Of a DNA stretch of 64,000 nucleotides, positions 30,151 through 41,653 are shown piece by piece; the first letter of the stretch is position 1; every line of letters begins with the position of its first letter. The notes under the pieces were generated by a model. That model searched no databases. It had not been told where the DNA came from and saw only the letters and a list, made by a program, of their open reading frames with translations. The translations under genes were made by a program, and so were the position numbers. The DNA comes from Lucinisca nassula (lineage: Eukaryota > Mollusca > Bivalvia > Lucinida > Lucinidae), in NCBI GenBank assembly GCA_963580285.1, contig OY757012.1, positions 165,032,652 through 165,096,651 on the forward strand. Reading direction: 5' to 3'.

Positions 30151-30432
30151 CATTAGGAAAACATGCTTATTGAAATTGAAATTTTTCCCACCAAAAATGA
30201 AAAATTTCAGATAAAAACCCTGATTTTGTTTTCATATATCTGCTCAAAACATAGATTTTTGGTACTCGTTAGAACATAGATTTTGGCTACTCGTTAGAAC
30301 CACCTCGGCGAGGCGGTTCTAACGAGTATCCATAATCTATGTTTTTGAGCAGAAATAAGAAAATATATATACCCCTGTACCTCAGTTTTACTACTTAAAA
30401 GTGGGGCATTATATATGCGAGTTTTCTTGATG
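30151..30432. mobile_element. MITE family B, copy 6
   Basis: Left ATTAGGAAAACATGCTTAT, right TATATGCGAGTTTTCTTGAT, central palindrome ACCTCGGCGAGGCGGTTCTA. A short internal duplication of the block TACTCGTTAGAACATAGATT is unique to this copy. Confidence 0.82.
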
Positions 30433-30599
30433 AGAAATGAAAAACACTTTCCGGTGCTCTCGGGACCTTTCTTTTCATTACATTGCTTTCTTTATTAACT
30501 CTCGGTTTGACTTTATTTGTTAATGGAAGTAACGCACCTGTATATACATGTATCATCGGAAGCAATTAAGAACTGTTATTTTCTATTGACTCATCAGTA

Positions 30600-32360
30600 T
30601 TTTCATATGTGCTGCTAACATATTTTTATTTTGGATAACCGTTTCAGGTCATTTTGTGGGAGCGAATCTGTCATTATAGCTTTTCGCTTGTGATGTTTTA
30701 ATTATGATGAAGGTTTTGTTTTTAGCTCACCTGCCACATAGTGACAAGGTGAGCTTTTGGGATCACTTTTTTGTCCGTCGTCTGTCGTGCGTCCGTGCGT
30801 GCGTCCGTAAAATTTTTCTTCAAACAACATCTCCTCCTAAACCACTGAACCGAATAAGACCAAACTTCACAGCAATGATCTTATGGCGGTCCCCTTTCAA
30901 TGTTGTTCAAATGGTTCCGATCTGTTGCACATCTAGGTCACAGGAGCTAAAATAGATTTTTTTACTGAAATTTAAAAAAAAAAAAAACTTCTTCTCTGAA
31001 ACCGCATGGCCCAGGTCTTTGATATTTAGTATGAAGCTTCATCTTGTGGACCTCTACCAAGATTGTTCAAATTATAGCCCTGGGGCCAAAAATGCCCCTG
31101 CCTCGAGGGCCTTTGGTTTTACATAGGCTTATATAGGGAAAATCTTTAAAAATCTTCTTCTCTAAAACCACAAGGCCCAGGTCTTTGATATTTAGTATGA
31201 AGCTTTATCTAGTGGACCTCTACCAAGATTGTTCAAATTATAGCCCTGGTGCCAAAAATGCCCCCGCCCCGAAGGCCTTTTGGTTTTTACATAGGCTTAT
31301 ATAGGGAAAATATTTAACAATCTTCTTCTCTGAAACCACAAGGCCCAGTTCTTTGATATTTGGTATGAAGCTTTCTGCTGGACCTCTACCAAGATTGTTC
31401 AAATTATAGCCCTGGGGCCAAAAATGCCCCCCCCCCCCCCCCCGGGGCTTTGGTTTTACATAGACTTATATAGGGAAAATCTTTAAAAATCTTCTTCTCT
31501 GAAACCGCAAGGCCCAGTTCTTTGATATTTGGTGTTAGGCTTCATCTAGTGGACCTCTATGAAGATTGTTCAAATCATAGGCCTAGGGCGAAAAATACCC
31601 CAACCTATCAGCGTTTGGTTTTACCTTAGCTTATACAGGGAAAATCTTTAAAAATCATCTTCTCCAAAACCTGATGGCCCAGTTCTTTGAAATTTGGTGT
31701 GTAGCTTCATCTGGTGGACTTCTACCAAGATTGTTCAAATCATAGCCCTTGGGCCAGAATTGCCCCCGACCCTGGGCCCTTCGTTTTTACATTGACTTAT
31801 ATAGGAAATTTATAAAAAAAAATATTCTACTCTGAAACCGCAAGGCCCAGGTCTTTAATATTTGGTGTGAAGCTTCATCTAAATTGTTCAAATTATAGCC
31901 CTAGGAAATAGAAGTCAAGGCAATGAAAACCTTTGAAAATGTTCTTGTCTCAAAGCAGAAGGTCATGGTCTTTGATATTTGGTATGAAGCTTCGTCTTGT
32001 GGATTTCTACCAAGATTGTTCAAATTATAGCCCTGGGGCCAAAAATGGCCCGCACCGGGGACCCCAAGGTTTATGTTAAATTATATAAGGAAAACCTTTA
32101 AAAATCTTGTCTGAAACCATAAGTCTCCGTTCTTTGATATTTGGTATGAAGCTTCACCTTTCAGACCACTGCCAAGATTATTCATATTATAGACCGGGGC
32201 CAATAATGGCTCTCCCAGGGGCCCACATGATACCCTATGGTTCAGGCGAGCGATCCAGGGCCATCATGGCCCTCTTGTTTTATGTTGGTGTTTGTTTCCC
32301 TTTGGTGTGTTAGATGGAATTTTAGAGGTTATTTTATCGATTCCTGATCATTGCCTTTAC
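30600..32360 (+). mobile_element. PLE 3' tail interrupted by HINE-like element a
   Basis: 30600-30720 (TATTTTGGATAACC, CATTTTGTGGGAGCG, CTTTTCGCTTGTGATG) and 32281-32360 (GTTTGTTTCCCTTTGGTGTG, TTATCGATTCCTGATCATTG) together reproduce the PLE tail known uninterrupted at 44260-44430. The intervening 30721-32280 is a minisatellite element. Confidence 0.8.
30721..32280 (+). mobile_element. Minisatellite-cored HINE-like element a (AGCTCACC type)
   Basis: Starts TTTAGCTCACCTGCCAC, pairs with GTGACAAGGTGAGC as a 5' hairpin, then GATCAC and a CGTCCGT-rich leader. Core of about nine units of 150-170 bp: CTTCTTCTCTGAAACC, AGGCCCAGGTCTTTGATATT, GGTATGAAGCTTCATCTAG, ACCAAGATTGTTCAAATTAT, GCCCTGGGGCCAAAAATG. 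The end has AGGCGAGCG (inverted copy of the start), the palindrome AGGGCCATCATGGCCCT (32257-32273) and CTTGTTT. Flanks are a PLE tail with no target duplication. A poly-C run interrupts the array near 31430-31443. Confidence 0.7.
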
Positions 32361-32449
32361 AAATGACCGACACGCTCCCTCATGTTAATAAGGCGAAAAA
32401 AACAAATGGCTGTGTTTCTACCAAGACCTAAAACAAATAACCGTGTTTA

Positions 32450-32814
32450 TCATATGACGTCGCGTCTGAGAGTGTAATAACACCATGTAATATTTTCGAT
32501 AATCCACTAGTGGATTAAATATGCAAATTAGCTAGATACGTCCCGTAACGTTACATGTACGGCGTACTTAATGACGTCGCGTTTACTAACGGCGGAATAT
32601 TGACATTTTTGGTAAACAATCGTGAATAAAATGCGTTTTAAATGTCATATGATAAATAGAATCTTGCATTCGTGCTCATGTATTATTGAATTTATTAAAC
32701 TCGTTGAGGAAAAGGAATAAAATGCTCGGCAAGCCTCGCATTTTATACCTTTTCCTCAACTCGTTTAATAAATTCAATAATACATGAGCACTCATGTAAG
32801 ATCCTCTATTTCTG
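32450..32814. mobile_element. MITE family D, copy 1, with 72-bp palindrome
   Basis: Shares with 60110-60457 the blocks GATAATCCACTAGTGGATTA, TAGATACGTCCCGTAACG, CGTCGCGTTTACTAACGG and a palindrome (32654-32811) whose arms read ATGTATTATTGAATTTATT, GTTGAGGAAAAGG and complements around GCTCGGCAAGCC. No open frame. Confidence 0.85.
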
Positions 32815-32885
32815 CTAACCCGACCGACCTTGCTTCAGACTCCTGAGTCTACTTTTTTTCATCAGTAAAAGAACAAAATAAAGAT

Positions 32886-32912
32886 TAAAAAAAAAAAAAA
32901 AAAAAAAAAAAG
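32886..32912. repeat. Poly-A run
   Basis: Uninterrupted A-tract of about 25 bases, possibly the tail of an unidentified retroposon. Confidence 0.7.
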
Positions 32913-33099
32913 CCTACTATTGTCAATTTCCGACCCTACTCAGTGTCGTCTTTGCATTTTTTCGAATAGTGATTTCGCGTTGTAGGTTTTGACATTTAGT
33001 GCCTTCTGACTTAATGGATTATGATATACAGTGCAAGTCTCAACATGACAATTTTATTAACAAAAGACATGAACAAAAACAAAAAGACATAACAAAATA

Positions 33100-33427
33100 C
33101 ACCTGTGGACACAAAAGCGTTCAAACTCCTATGAAATAACTTTCAATGAATCTCTTTGCATCAAGTTAGTTTGACAAGCAAATGTCATTCATCAAAGAAT
33201 TCCAAAACTAGATCAAGCAATTGATTGGTCTCATTTTGGAAAACACTTTGTGAGTGACATCTGAGATGTATTTTGATAGGACAGTGCAGGAGTCAGCAAT
33301 GAAATGTACACCACCTTGTGTTCTGTCTGGCAGTTGACTGATAGGATGTTAGGATATATTGAATGATGTTTCAAGTCAAAATGAAATGAAGCTCATCAAA
33401 GTTTGAACGCTTTTGTGTCCACAGGTG
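33100..33427. mobile_element. MITE with 28-bp TIR and TA target (family G)
   Basis: Left end CACCTGTGGACACAAAAGCG and right end CGCTTTTGTGTCCACAGGTG are exact inverted repeats, extending to about 28 bp, and TA dinucleotides flank both ends (33098-33099 and 33428-33429). The 328-bp interior has no open frame. TA targeting suggests a Tc1/mariner-mobilised derivative. Confidence 0.82.
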
Positions 33428-33429
33428 TA

Positions 33430-33652
33430 CAGGTCCGACCCTGTTTATTTCGAGAGAAAAAATATAATAATAAAAAAAGTTTCTCCTACCTACCGACCAA
33501 TTTTTTTTCAGCATGTTAGTAGAAACACAACTATTTGTTTAACGCCTAACATGCCGAAAAAAAAAAACTGGTCGGTAGGTAGAGAAACTTTTTTTTTATT
33601 ATTTTTTTTTCTCCCGAAAAAAAACAAAAAACAAACAGGATCGGGCTGTATT
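33430..33652. repeat. Inverted repeat with about 100-bp arms
   Basis: GGTCCGACCCTGTTTATTTC, AAAAAAGTTTCTCCTACC, CCGACCAATTTTTTTTCAG on the left are mirrored by GAAAAAAAAAAACTGGTCGG, AGGTAGAGAAACTTTTTTT and AACAGGATCGGGCTG on the right, with a spacer of about 20 bp near 33530-33548. Confidence 0.75.
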
Positions 33653-33660
33653 TTTTTTTT

Positions 33661-36480
33661 TAGCTCACCTGTCACGTAGTGACGAGGTGAGCTTTTGGGA
33701 TCACTTTTTGTCCGTCGTCCGTCGTGCGTGCGTGCGTCCGTGCGTCCGTGCGTGCGTCCGTAAACAATTTCAAATAAGTATATCTCTAATACCACATGAC
33801 CAATCTTGATCAAATTTCATGTGAATCATCATCAGGTAGGGGGAAAGGCTGCATAAGGTTTTTGGGCTGATCAGATTGGAATTCTGGTTGCCATGGCAAC
33901 ATCTAGCTCCCATACACTTATAATGGGAAAAATTAAAAAAATCATCTTCTCTGAAACCACAGGGCGCAGAGCTTAGATATTTAGCATGTAGCAACGGCCA
34001 GTGGCCACCTACATATTTCCTGCCAATCATGCCCCTGGGTTTCAAATGGGCCACGCCCCGAGGCCCCTTCGCTCCCATAGACTCATAATGGAAAAAAATA
34101 GCTTAAAAATCTTCTTCTCTCAAACCACAGGACCCAGAGCTTAGATATATAGCATGTAGCAACGGCAAGTGGTCACCTACAAAATTCCTGCCAATCATGC
34201 CCCTGGGGTCCAAACTGGCCACGCCCCGGGGCCCCTTAGCTCCTATTGACTCCTAATGGAAAAAAGCTCCAAAAAGCTTCTTCTCTGCAAACACAGGGCC
34301 CAGAGCTGAGATATTTAGCATGTAGCTAAGGAAATTGGTCACCTACATAAATCCTGCCAATCATGCTCCTGGGGTCCAAATGGGCCACGCCCCGGGGCCC
34401 CTTAGCTCCCATAGACTCATAATGGGAAAAAAGTTTCAAAAATCTTCTTCTCTGAAACCACAGGGCCCAGAGCTTAGATATTTAGCATGTAGCAACAGCC
34501 AGTGGTCAGCTACATAATTCCTGCCAATCATGCCCAAATGGGCCACGCCCGGGGCCCTTAGCTCCCATAGACTCGTAATGGAAAAAAAAGCTTCAAAAAT
34601 CTTCTTCCCTGAAACCACAGGGCCCAGAGCTTAGATACTCAGCATGTAGCAACGGCCAGTGGCCGCCTACATAATTCCTGCCAGTCATGCCCCTGGGTTT
34701 CAAATGGGCCACGCCCCGGGCCCCTTCGCTCCAATAGACTAATAATGAAAAAAAAAAGCTTCAAAAATCTTTTTCTCAGAAACCACAGGGCCCAGAGCTT
34801 AGATAGTTAGCATGTAGCAACGGCAAGTGGTCACCTACATAAATCCTAGCCAACCATGCCCCTGGGGTCCAAATGGGCCACGCCCCGGGGCCCCTTAGCT
34901 CCCATAGACTCCTAATGGAAAAAAAAGCTTCAAAAATCTTCTCTTCTGAAACCACAGGGCCAAGAGCTTAGATATTTAGCAGGTAGCAACGGCAAGTGGT
35001 CACCTACATAAATCCTGCCAATCATGCCCCTGGGATCCAAATGGGCACGCCCCCGGGGCCCCTTTAGCTCCCGTAGACTCCTTATGGAAATAAAGCTTCA
35101 AAAATCTTCTTTTCTGAAACCACAGGGCCCGAGCTCAGATATTTAGCATGTAGCAATGGCAAGTGGTCATCTACATAAATCCTGCCAATTATGCCCCCGG
35201 GGTCCAAATGGGCCATGCCTTGGGGCCCCTTAGCTCCCATTGACTCCTAATGGAAAAAAAGCTTAAAAAATTTTCTTCTCTGAAACCACAGGGCCTAGAG
35301 CTTAGATATTTAGCATGTAGCAACGGCAAGTGGTCACCTACATAAATCCAGCCAATCCTGCCCCTGGGGTCCAAATGGGCCACGCCTCGGGGCCCCTTAG
35401 CTCCCATAGACTCCTAATGGAAAAAAGCTTCAAAAATCTTTTCCTCTGAAACCACTGGGCCCAGAGCTTAGATATTTAGCAGGTAGCAACGGCAAGTGGT
35501 CACCTATGTAAATCCTGCCAATCATGCCCCTGGGGTCCAAATGGGCCACGCCCCAGGGCCCCTTAGCTCCCATAGACTCCTAATGGAAAAAAAGCTTCAA
35601 AAATCTTCTCCTCTGAAACCACAGGGCCCAGGTCACCTACATAAATCATGCCAATCATGCCCCTTGGGGCAGAATTGGCCACACCCATGGCCCATTAGCT
35701 ACCATGGATGGACTTTAAATGGAAAAAAAACTTAAAATGGAAAAAAAAAAAACTTCAAAAATATTCTTCTGTGAAACCGTCAGGCCCAGAGCTTAAGTAT
35801 TTAGCATGTAGCAACATGGAGTGGTTGCCTACATGAATCCTGCCTAAGTCTTGCCCCTGGGGTTCACATTGGCCAAATCCTGTTGCTTCTTAACTCCAAT
35901 AAACTTATAATGGAAAAAAAAAGCTTTAAAAATCTTCTTCTCTGAAACCATGAAGTGCAGACCTTAGATATTTAGTACATAGCAACATAAAATGGTCGCC
36001 TACATAAATCCTGCCAACCATGCCCTTTGGGTCAAAATTGACCTATGGACTTACACTGGAAAAAAAATCAAAAATCTTCTTCTCCAAAGCCATAAGGCCG
36101 GCAGACCTCAGATATTTAGTATCAGGGGTGAGAAAGTTCAGGATTAATCTTGATTTCAGGATTGATAGCTTTGGCATGATGCATATAAATTGTCATTTAT
36201 TATTGTCCATTTGAAGTTTTAACATGTTTTAATTAAATGGTTAGCTACAACTAAGCATGAAGCAACTAATCTATATTAATATTGGAAGGGTAAACCCATT
36301 TATTTTTTTTATTTCAAGATATCATTAGGGTCACTTCAGGATTCAAATAGCAGATTTTCAGGATTGAGATTTTTGGACTGTTCTCACCCCTGAGTATGTA
36401 GCAATGTCAAGTGGTCTCCTACACTTATGATTTCCTGGTACACAGGTGAGCGATATAGGGCCATTGGGCCCTCTGGTTTT
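33661..36480 (+). mobile_element. Minisatellite-cored HINE-like element b
   Basis: Head TAGCTCACCTGTCAC with paired GTGACGAGGTGAGC, then CGTCCGTCG-rich leader. About fifteen units of roughly 165 bp: TCTTCTTCTCTGAAACCACA, GGGCCCAGAGCTTAGATATT, AGCATGTAGCAACGGC, AGTGGTCACCTACATAAAT, CCTGCCAATCATGCCCCTGG, GGGCCACGCCCCGGGGCCCC. End: CAGGTGAGCGAT (inverted copy), AGGGCCATTGGGCCCT (36457-36472), CTGGTTTTTTG. A stretch at 36124-36390 does not fit the unit. Core units differ from element a although the head and end are shared. The only open frames are artefacts of the repeat. Confidence 0.7.
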
Positions 36481-37466
36481 TTGTTTTTGTATATGATTTT
36501 TGTTAATAAAATTTGTATGTTAAGAATTTCACTGTATTCTAGATGCTCAAAAAAGTCAGCTCTGTAATTTGGAAGGTATACTAAATGCCAAAAGTACAAA
36601 AATATTTTTGACATCTTCCTGTTGTTTTTACCTTTTTAGCTCACCAGAGCCGAAGGCTCATTCGTCATTTGTCATTCGTGGTTTATCATCCGCCGTTGTT
36701 ATTCGTCGTTTGTTATCCGTCGTCGTCGCCCGTCAACTTGGCAGTTTCAAACGACATCTGAAGCCACTGGGCCGATCAAGCTTTAATTTTATCTGTAGAA
36801 ACCAGCAGCCTTTGGCTTCGGGATTGAAAGCGTGCGTGCGTGTGTGTGGTTTAATGTAAAGCGGTTTATTAGTTTGATTGCTATGGCAACTTAAAGTTTC
36901 TATAGACTTATAATGGGGGAAAATTGAAAAACGGCATTTATTGCCTAGCCTTTGCGGATATTTTAACAAAACATATATAAAAGTGTTCCTTAAGCTATCT
37001 CCTATTTGCCATATGCTTTTATGCCTTCGGCTCATTTTATTGGTTGCCATGGAAACCAAAATGCAAAAATGAAGAAAAAAAAAATAATAATAACCCTCAG
37101 AAACAATATGCTCTGCCAGGCTGAGACATTATGAAAATTTTCACCATATTCGCCTCAACAGGTTTTATGTTTGTTATGAAATTCCGGGTCTTCAGTTTTG
37201 TTGCTATGGCAACTTAAGAGTTTCCATTGACTTATTTTGAGAATATTGAAAAACGACAATAACCGCCAAACTTTTGCAAATATTTTGACAAACTTCCATA
37301 GAAGTGTTCATTAATCAATTTACTATCTGCCATATAATTCAAGGCCTACTGCTCATTTTTATTGGTTGCCGTGCGATCGAAAATGCAAATAAATATAAAA
37401 AAAATACTCTTCTCAGAAGCCATATGCTCTTTACGAAAATATTCACCTTATTTGCCTCAACAGGTT

Positions 37467-38199
37467 TTACGTCTCCCTGCCCTACATCATAGTGTAGATT
37501 ATATTTTCTTGTCCTTTGGGATCATTGATTCCATTGTGGAATTTTGAAAATATCTCTGAGGGTCACCGATGAGACCTAATTGGCCGAAACTAACTAGTCT
37601 GGCCCAGAAAACATGTACACTCCATATTTTTCACTTCTGTGGTGTATTCCTTGCTTCCAAAGGATAACCCTTTTATAGAACATATTTAACTTCACTACAG
37701 CTGGTGTGTGGGAATGTGTGGCGGCGGTAAAACGTCTCCCTGCCCTACATCATAGTGTAGATTATATTTTCTTGTCCTTTGGGATCATTGATTCCATTGT
37801 GTAATTTTGAAAATATCTGAGGGTCACTGATGAGGCCTTATTGGCCGAAACTAGCTTGTCTGGCCCAGAAAACATGTACACTCTATATTTTTCACTTCTT
37901 TGGTGTATTCCTTGCTTCCAAAGGATAACCCTTTTATAGAACATATTTAACTTCACTACAGCTGGTGTGTGGGAATGTGTGGCGGCGGTAAAACGTCTCC
38001 CTGCCCTACATCATGGTGTAGATTATATTTTCTTGTCCTTTGGGATCATTGATTCCATTGTGTAATTTTGAAAGTATCTCAGGGTCACTGATGAGGCCTA
38101 ATTGGCCGAAACTAGTTAGTCTGGCCCAGAAAACATGTACACTCCATATTTTTCACTTCTGTGGTGTATTCCTTGCTTCCAAAGGATAACCCTTTTATA
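37467..38199. repeat. Minisatellite of 262-264-bp units, three copies
   Basis: Units begin ACGTCTCCCTGCCCTACATC at 37467, 37729 and 37993 and are very similar. The third is cut within CCCTTTTATA by a mariner insertion. Unit ends read GTGTGTGGGAATGTGTGGCG. Confidence 0.9.
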
Positions 38200-38260
38200 C
38201 GAGGACTGTTCAAATATGAATGCAACTAAGCACATAAAAATGATTCCGTGATAGATTTCG

Positions 38261-40011
38261 ATGAAAAATTTATTTTGTCCCCTCAAAGTATTCCCCTTTA
38301 ACAGATATACAAACTTTCAGTCTTCTGATCCAATCATTGAATGTATTCTGGTAGTCTTTTCGATGTATACTATGAAGGCACTGGAATATTGCAGAAACGA
38401 GGTGTTTGCGTTGTACAAATTTTCGACCAGAAAGGTATTTATAGCCCCGCTTTGAAAAAGTGGGGGCTATATTGGATTTGGCTTGTCATATAGGTCTGAA
38501 GATGTGCATATTCTTTTTTCATTATCCTTAAAAATTTTTTTCACTTATTTCATCTTTTTTAACTTAGACAATTTTTGAGATCTACTAATGTTAAAATGTA
38601 TAGGGAGTAGCTACCTTGTTACCGCAACTCCTCTTACAGTTCTAGGTCAATCCTTTTGAAACTTTACAGGTGTTTTCATATAGGTCTGAATATGTGCATA
38701 TTCTTTTTTCATTATCCTTAAATAATTTTTTTCACTTATTTCACCTTTTTTAACTTAGACAATTTTTGAGATCTACTAATGTTAAAATGTATAGGGAGTA
38801 GCTACCTTGTGATCGCAACTCCTCTTACAGTTCTAGGACAATCCTTTTGAAACTTAACAGGTGTTTTCATATAGGTCTGAAGATGTGCATGTGCTTTTTT
38901 CATTATCCAAAACTTATTTTTTAACTTAGACTGTTTTTCAGATCTAATAACGCGAAAAGTCTATAAGGCGTATGTACCTTGTTAGGGATTTAACCCTCTC
39001 ACAAGTCTTTACCTTTAATTCATGAGTCTTTCTCCTCTGACAGGGCTATAGCGGGGCTATAGTCAGATCTTCTGACAGTTCTAGTTTTTTCAGCCGCGGG
39101 AACAAAAAAAAGTCACACGGGGCAAGGTCAGGGGAATACGGAGGGGGGGGGGGGGGGATGGGGTGAGGGAGTTCAACAACCTATTCCTGCTTCAGATAGT
39201 CTTGCACAATGAACGCCTTGTGCGATGACGGATTGTCATGTAGCAATCTGACATTGGCCAAACCAGTTGCGGGTCTTCGTTCTTTGAAATATTTCTTCAA
39301 TTTTCGAAGAAATTTACTCTTGTAAAACTTCGCATTTACAGATTTGCCTTTAGGCACAGCAACCTGAAAAGCAGGGCCCTGATTTGAAAAGAATATGGCA
39401 TACATTACCTTCTTGACGCTCATGGTCCGCTTTGCAATGCATGGTCTTTTGTAATACTTTGTTGCCCATATTTTGTTCTGAATCCTTCGTTTTGGCTAAA
39501 AAAAGTGAACCCATGTCTCGTCACCTGTGACGACATTAGCGAAAGACCATGCATTGTAATTTGGAAACTTTTTAAGCAACTTCTTGGCGCACTGAACGCG
39601 TGTCTTTTTCTGCTCATCTGTCAACAGATGGGGAATCCATCTAGCACAGATCTTTCTCATTTTCAAATCCCGTTTCAGAATTGTATGAACTGCTCCTAAT
39701 GAGATGCCAACCATACTAACTATTTGCCTAGTGGTGTATCGTGCATCGGTAGCAACTATTTCTTTCACTCTAGCAACCATCTTGGCAGATGTTGCTCTTT
39801 TCGGCCGACGATCATGTGGTGCATCTTCTGTTGAGCCTAGCCCACAGCTGAATTTCTTACACCAACGAAAAACTGTCGGAAAAGACATTTCATTATGCCC
39901 ATAAACCAAAAATATTTCATCAAAAATGTCTTTGCGCCGTATTCCAAGAATACAACGATTCTTAATATAGGACCGTATTTCAACGGCGTACTCTGATCTT
40001 CTTCCAACCAT
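38261..40011 (-). pseudogene. mariner transposase, inactivated and split
   Basis: Reads leftward from ATG at 40011: N-terminal helix-turn-helix (RRKDIFDE, FRWCKKF), linker WIPHLLTDEQKK, first catalytic region GDETWVHFF, then SVKKVMYAIFF, second aspartate in LLHDNPSSHKA, third in PDLAPCDFFLFPRLKK and C-terminus ending GEYFEGTK at 38261. This is the D,D34D mariner arrangement. Breaks: TAG at 39494-39496 replaces the usual glutamate after HFF; TAG at 39179-39181 plus a one-base shift and a poly-proline (C-run) expansion precede the third motif; a HINE-like element splits the LKK/YLSGRK junction. The first 127 bp around the start codon are tandemly duplicated (39897-40024 and 40025-40151). Confidence 0.92.
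38441..39090 (+). mobile_element. Minisatellite-cored HINE-like element g inside mariner
   Basis: Starts ATAGCCCCGC, pairing with GGGGGCTAT (38462-38470). The core is two full units of about 193 bp plus a partial one: CATATAGGTCTGAAGATGTG, TTTCATTATCCTTAAA, GAGATCTACTAATG, GGGAGTAGCTACCTTG, CTCCTCTTACAGTTCTAGG. It ends with inverted copy GCGGGGCTAT (39051-39060), palindrome GTCAGATCTTCTGAC (39062-39076) and CTAGTTTTTT. It lies in a six-T run that encodes the two lysines of LKK in the transposase. Removal restores the transposase reading frame, so the boundary is exact and there is no target duplication. Confidence 0.8.
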
Positions 40012-40504
40012 GTTTTGTATTAGTGCCCATAAACCAAAAATATTCCATCAAAAATGTCTTTGCGCCGTATACCAAGAATACAACGATTCTTAATATAGGA
40101 CCGTATTTCAACGGCGTACTCTGATCTTCTTCCAACCATGTTTTGTATTAGTATACAAGAGTAGACAGTGTTTATCGAACGATATACATGGCTTAAGTGG
40201 ACGGATTTTAACAGGTTTGGTATCAATGTATAGGTAAAATGTTTTTCTACGCTGTGATATTTATTTCCAGGTGATTTTCGCATTAGTGCATGAGAAACGT
40301 TCTACTTGCATTCATATTTGAACAGTCCTCGTAGAACATATTTGTTTTTTTTGTTGTTTTTTTTTTGTTTGTTTGTTTTTATGAGATTCGGCTCTTTAGT
40401 TTGGTTGCTATGGCAACTTAAATTTTTCATTGACTTATAAATGGGTAAATTGAAAAATTGCATTTACTGCCAAGCCTTTGCATGTATTTTGAAAAAAAAG
40501 GATA

Positions 40505-41470
40505 GGGCTATTGCCAGTTAAGCCAGTTAACTGGCAATAGCGGTTTTACGTTAAAATTTCAGTTAACTGGCAACAGCAATTTTAACGTAAAGCCCTATGG
40601 CCAGATAACTTACAATAGCGAATTTATGTTAAAATCGCTACTGCCAGTTGTCTAGCCCGTTTATTTCTTTTACAGAGGGGTATAAATTAGTATTATTATT
40701 CCTCTCTAAAAATAGACTGTTGTTCCTCGTTGGCATCTCCCCGATAAGGCGGTCTAACGAGTGCTCAAAGTCTGTTTTCAGCATAAATGAGAATATCAAA
40801 ATAAATCATTTGCCTATTTTAAGAAAGTACATGAAAAAAAAAGAAAAAAAAAAAGATCAAAAATTGCAAAGAAAGAAAAAAATCGATGAGGCAGTACCAG
40901 TACCCGCATTCTATGTTTTAAAAAGAAGTATCCTTTATGAGTTTCACCAGGAAAGTACTGTTCTTACAACCATGCATCACGACAACACGCCTGTATAATT
41001 TTGATCTCATTAAACCATATTTTATATAGTAAAACTGGGGTTCACAGGGATATACATTATTTTTCTTATTTATGCTCAAAAACATAGATTGTGGGTACCC
41101 GTTCGTTCCTAGAATCTCGGTTTGGTACAGAAATATGAATAATATCGGATTTCGTTTATCTGATTTGAATATATACCACTTGTCAGAAACAATCACAATT
41201 TACCATAGGTGCATAATCATGCAGATCATTAGTTTATTTGATTTTCGGCGTTTCATTTTATTGCAATGCTAAATGGCAATAAGATATTGTCGTAAGACAT
41301 TTTTTCTATAACCATTTAACTGGCAATAGCGATTTTCTTAAAATGGCTATTACCATTTAACTGGCAATATCACTTTTAACGTAAAACCGCTATTGCCAGT
41401 TAACTGGCAATAGCAATTTTATCGTAAAACCGCTATTGCCAGTTAACTGTCAACAGCCACTTCGAAAAAA
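40505..41470. repeat. Array of 26-bp palindromes plus a decayed MITE-B fragment
   Basis: GCTATTGCCAGTTAACTGGC and its extensions recur around 40510-40640 and 41310-41455, separated by TTTTACGTTAAAA-type spacers with a period near 46 bp. Each repeat is self-complementary. Between them, 40702-40800 and 40985-41115 resemble MITE-B pieces (GTCTAACGAGTGCTC; ACGACAACACGCCTGTATAA; GTAAAACTGGGGTTCACAGG). The A-rich stretch at 40830-40890 only makes a spurious lysine-rich frame. Confidence 0.7.
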
Positions 41471-41653
41471 AAAACTTTCAAAGAAATATTCTTTTAGCAT
41501 TCATCTGTATGCCATATGATTTTAGGCCAACAGATCACTTTAAATGGTTACCAGGAAACCAAAATGCTCCAAAACTAGAAAAAACAAACAAACAAAAAAC
41601 AAAACAAAACAATTAAATATCATCTTCTCAGAAGCCATATGCTGTGTGTGTTT

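Larger units (their letters stand above)
38200..40331 (-). mobile_element. mariner element with intact 26-bp TIRs and TA duplication
   Basis: Perfect 26-bp inverted repeats begin CGAGGACTGTTCAAATATGA at each end. TA at 38198-38199 and 40332-40333 flanks them. Right of it the minisatellite text resumes (GAACATATTT), as in the two uninterrupted units, so the empty site is known. After removing a nested 650-bp insertion (38441-39090) and a 127-bp internal duplication, the length is about 1.35 kb, usual for mariner. Confidence 0.93.

Noticed and set aside
34335..35735. Frames on both strands in the 34-36 kb array that look like related proteins
   Set aside because: All derive from the 165-bp unit of element b read in different frames. 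Unit length is not kept a multiple of three.
30721..36480. CRISPR-like array because of regular repeats
   Set aside because: Units of 150-170 bp are contiguous with no unique spacers, and the context is eukaryotic.
40648..40998. 116-codon lysine-rich open frame
   Set aside because: Its charged centre is an A-rich simple-sequence tract between MITE fragments. No conserved domain or splice context.
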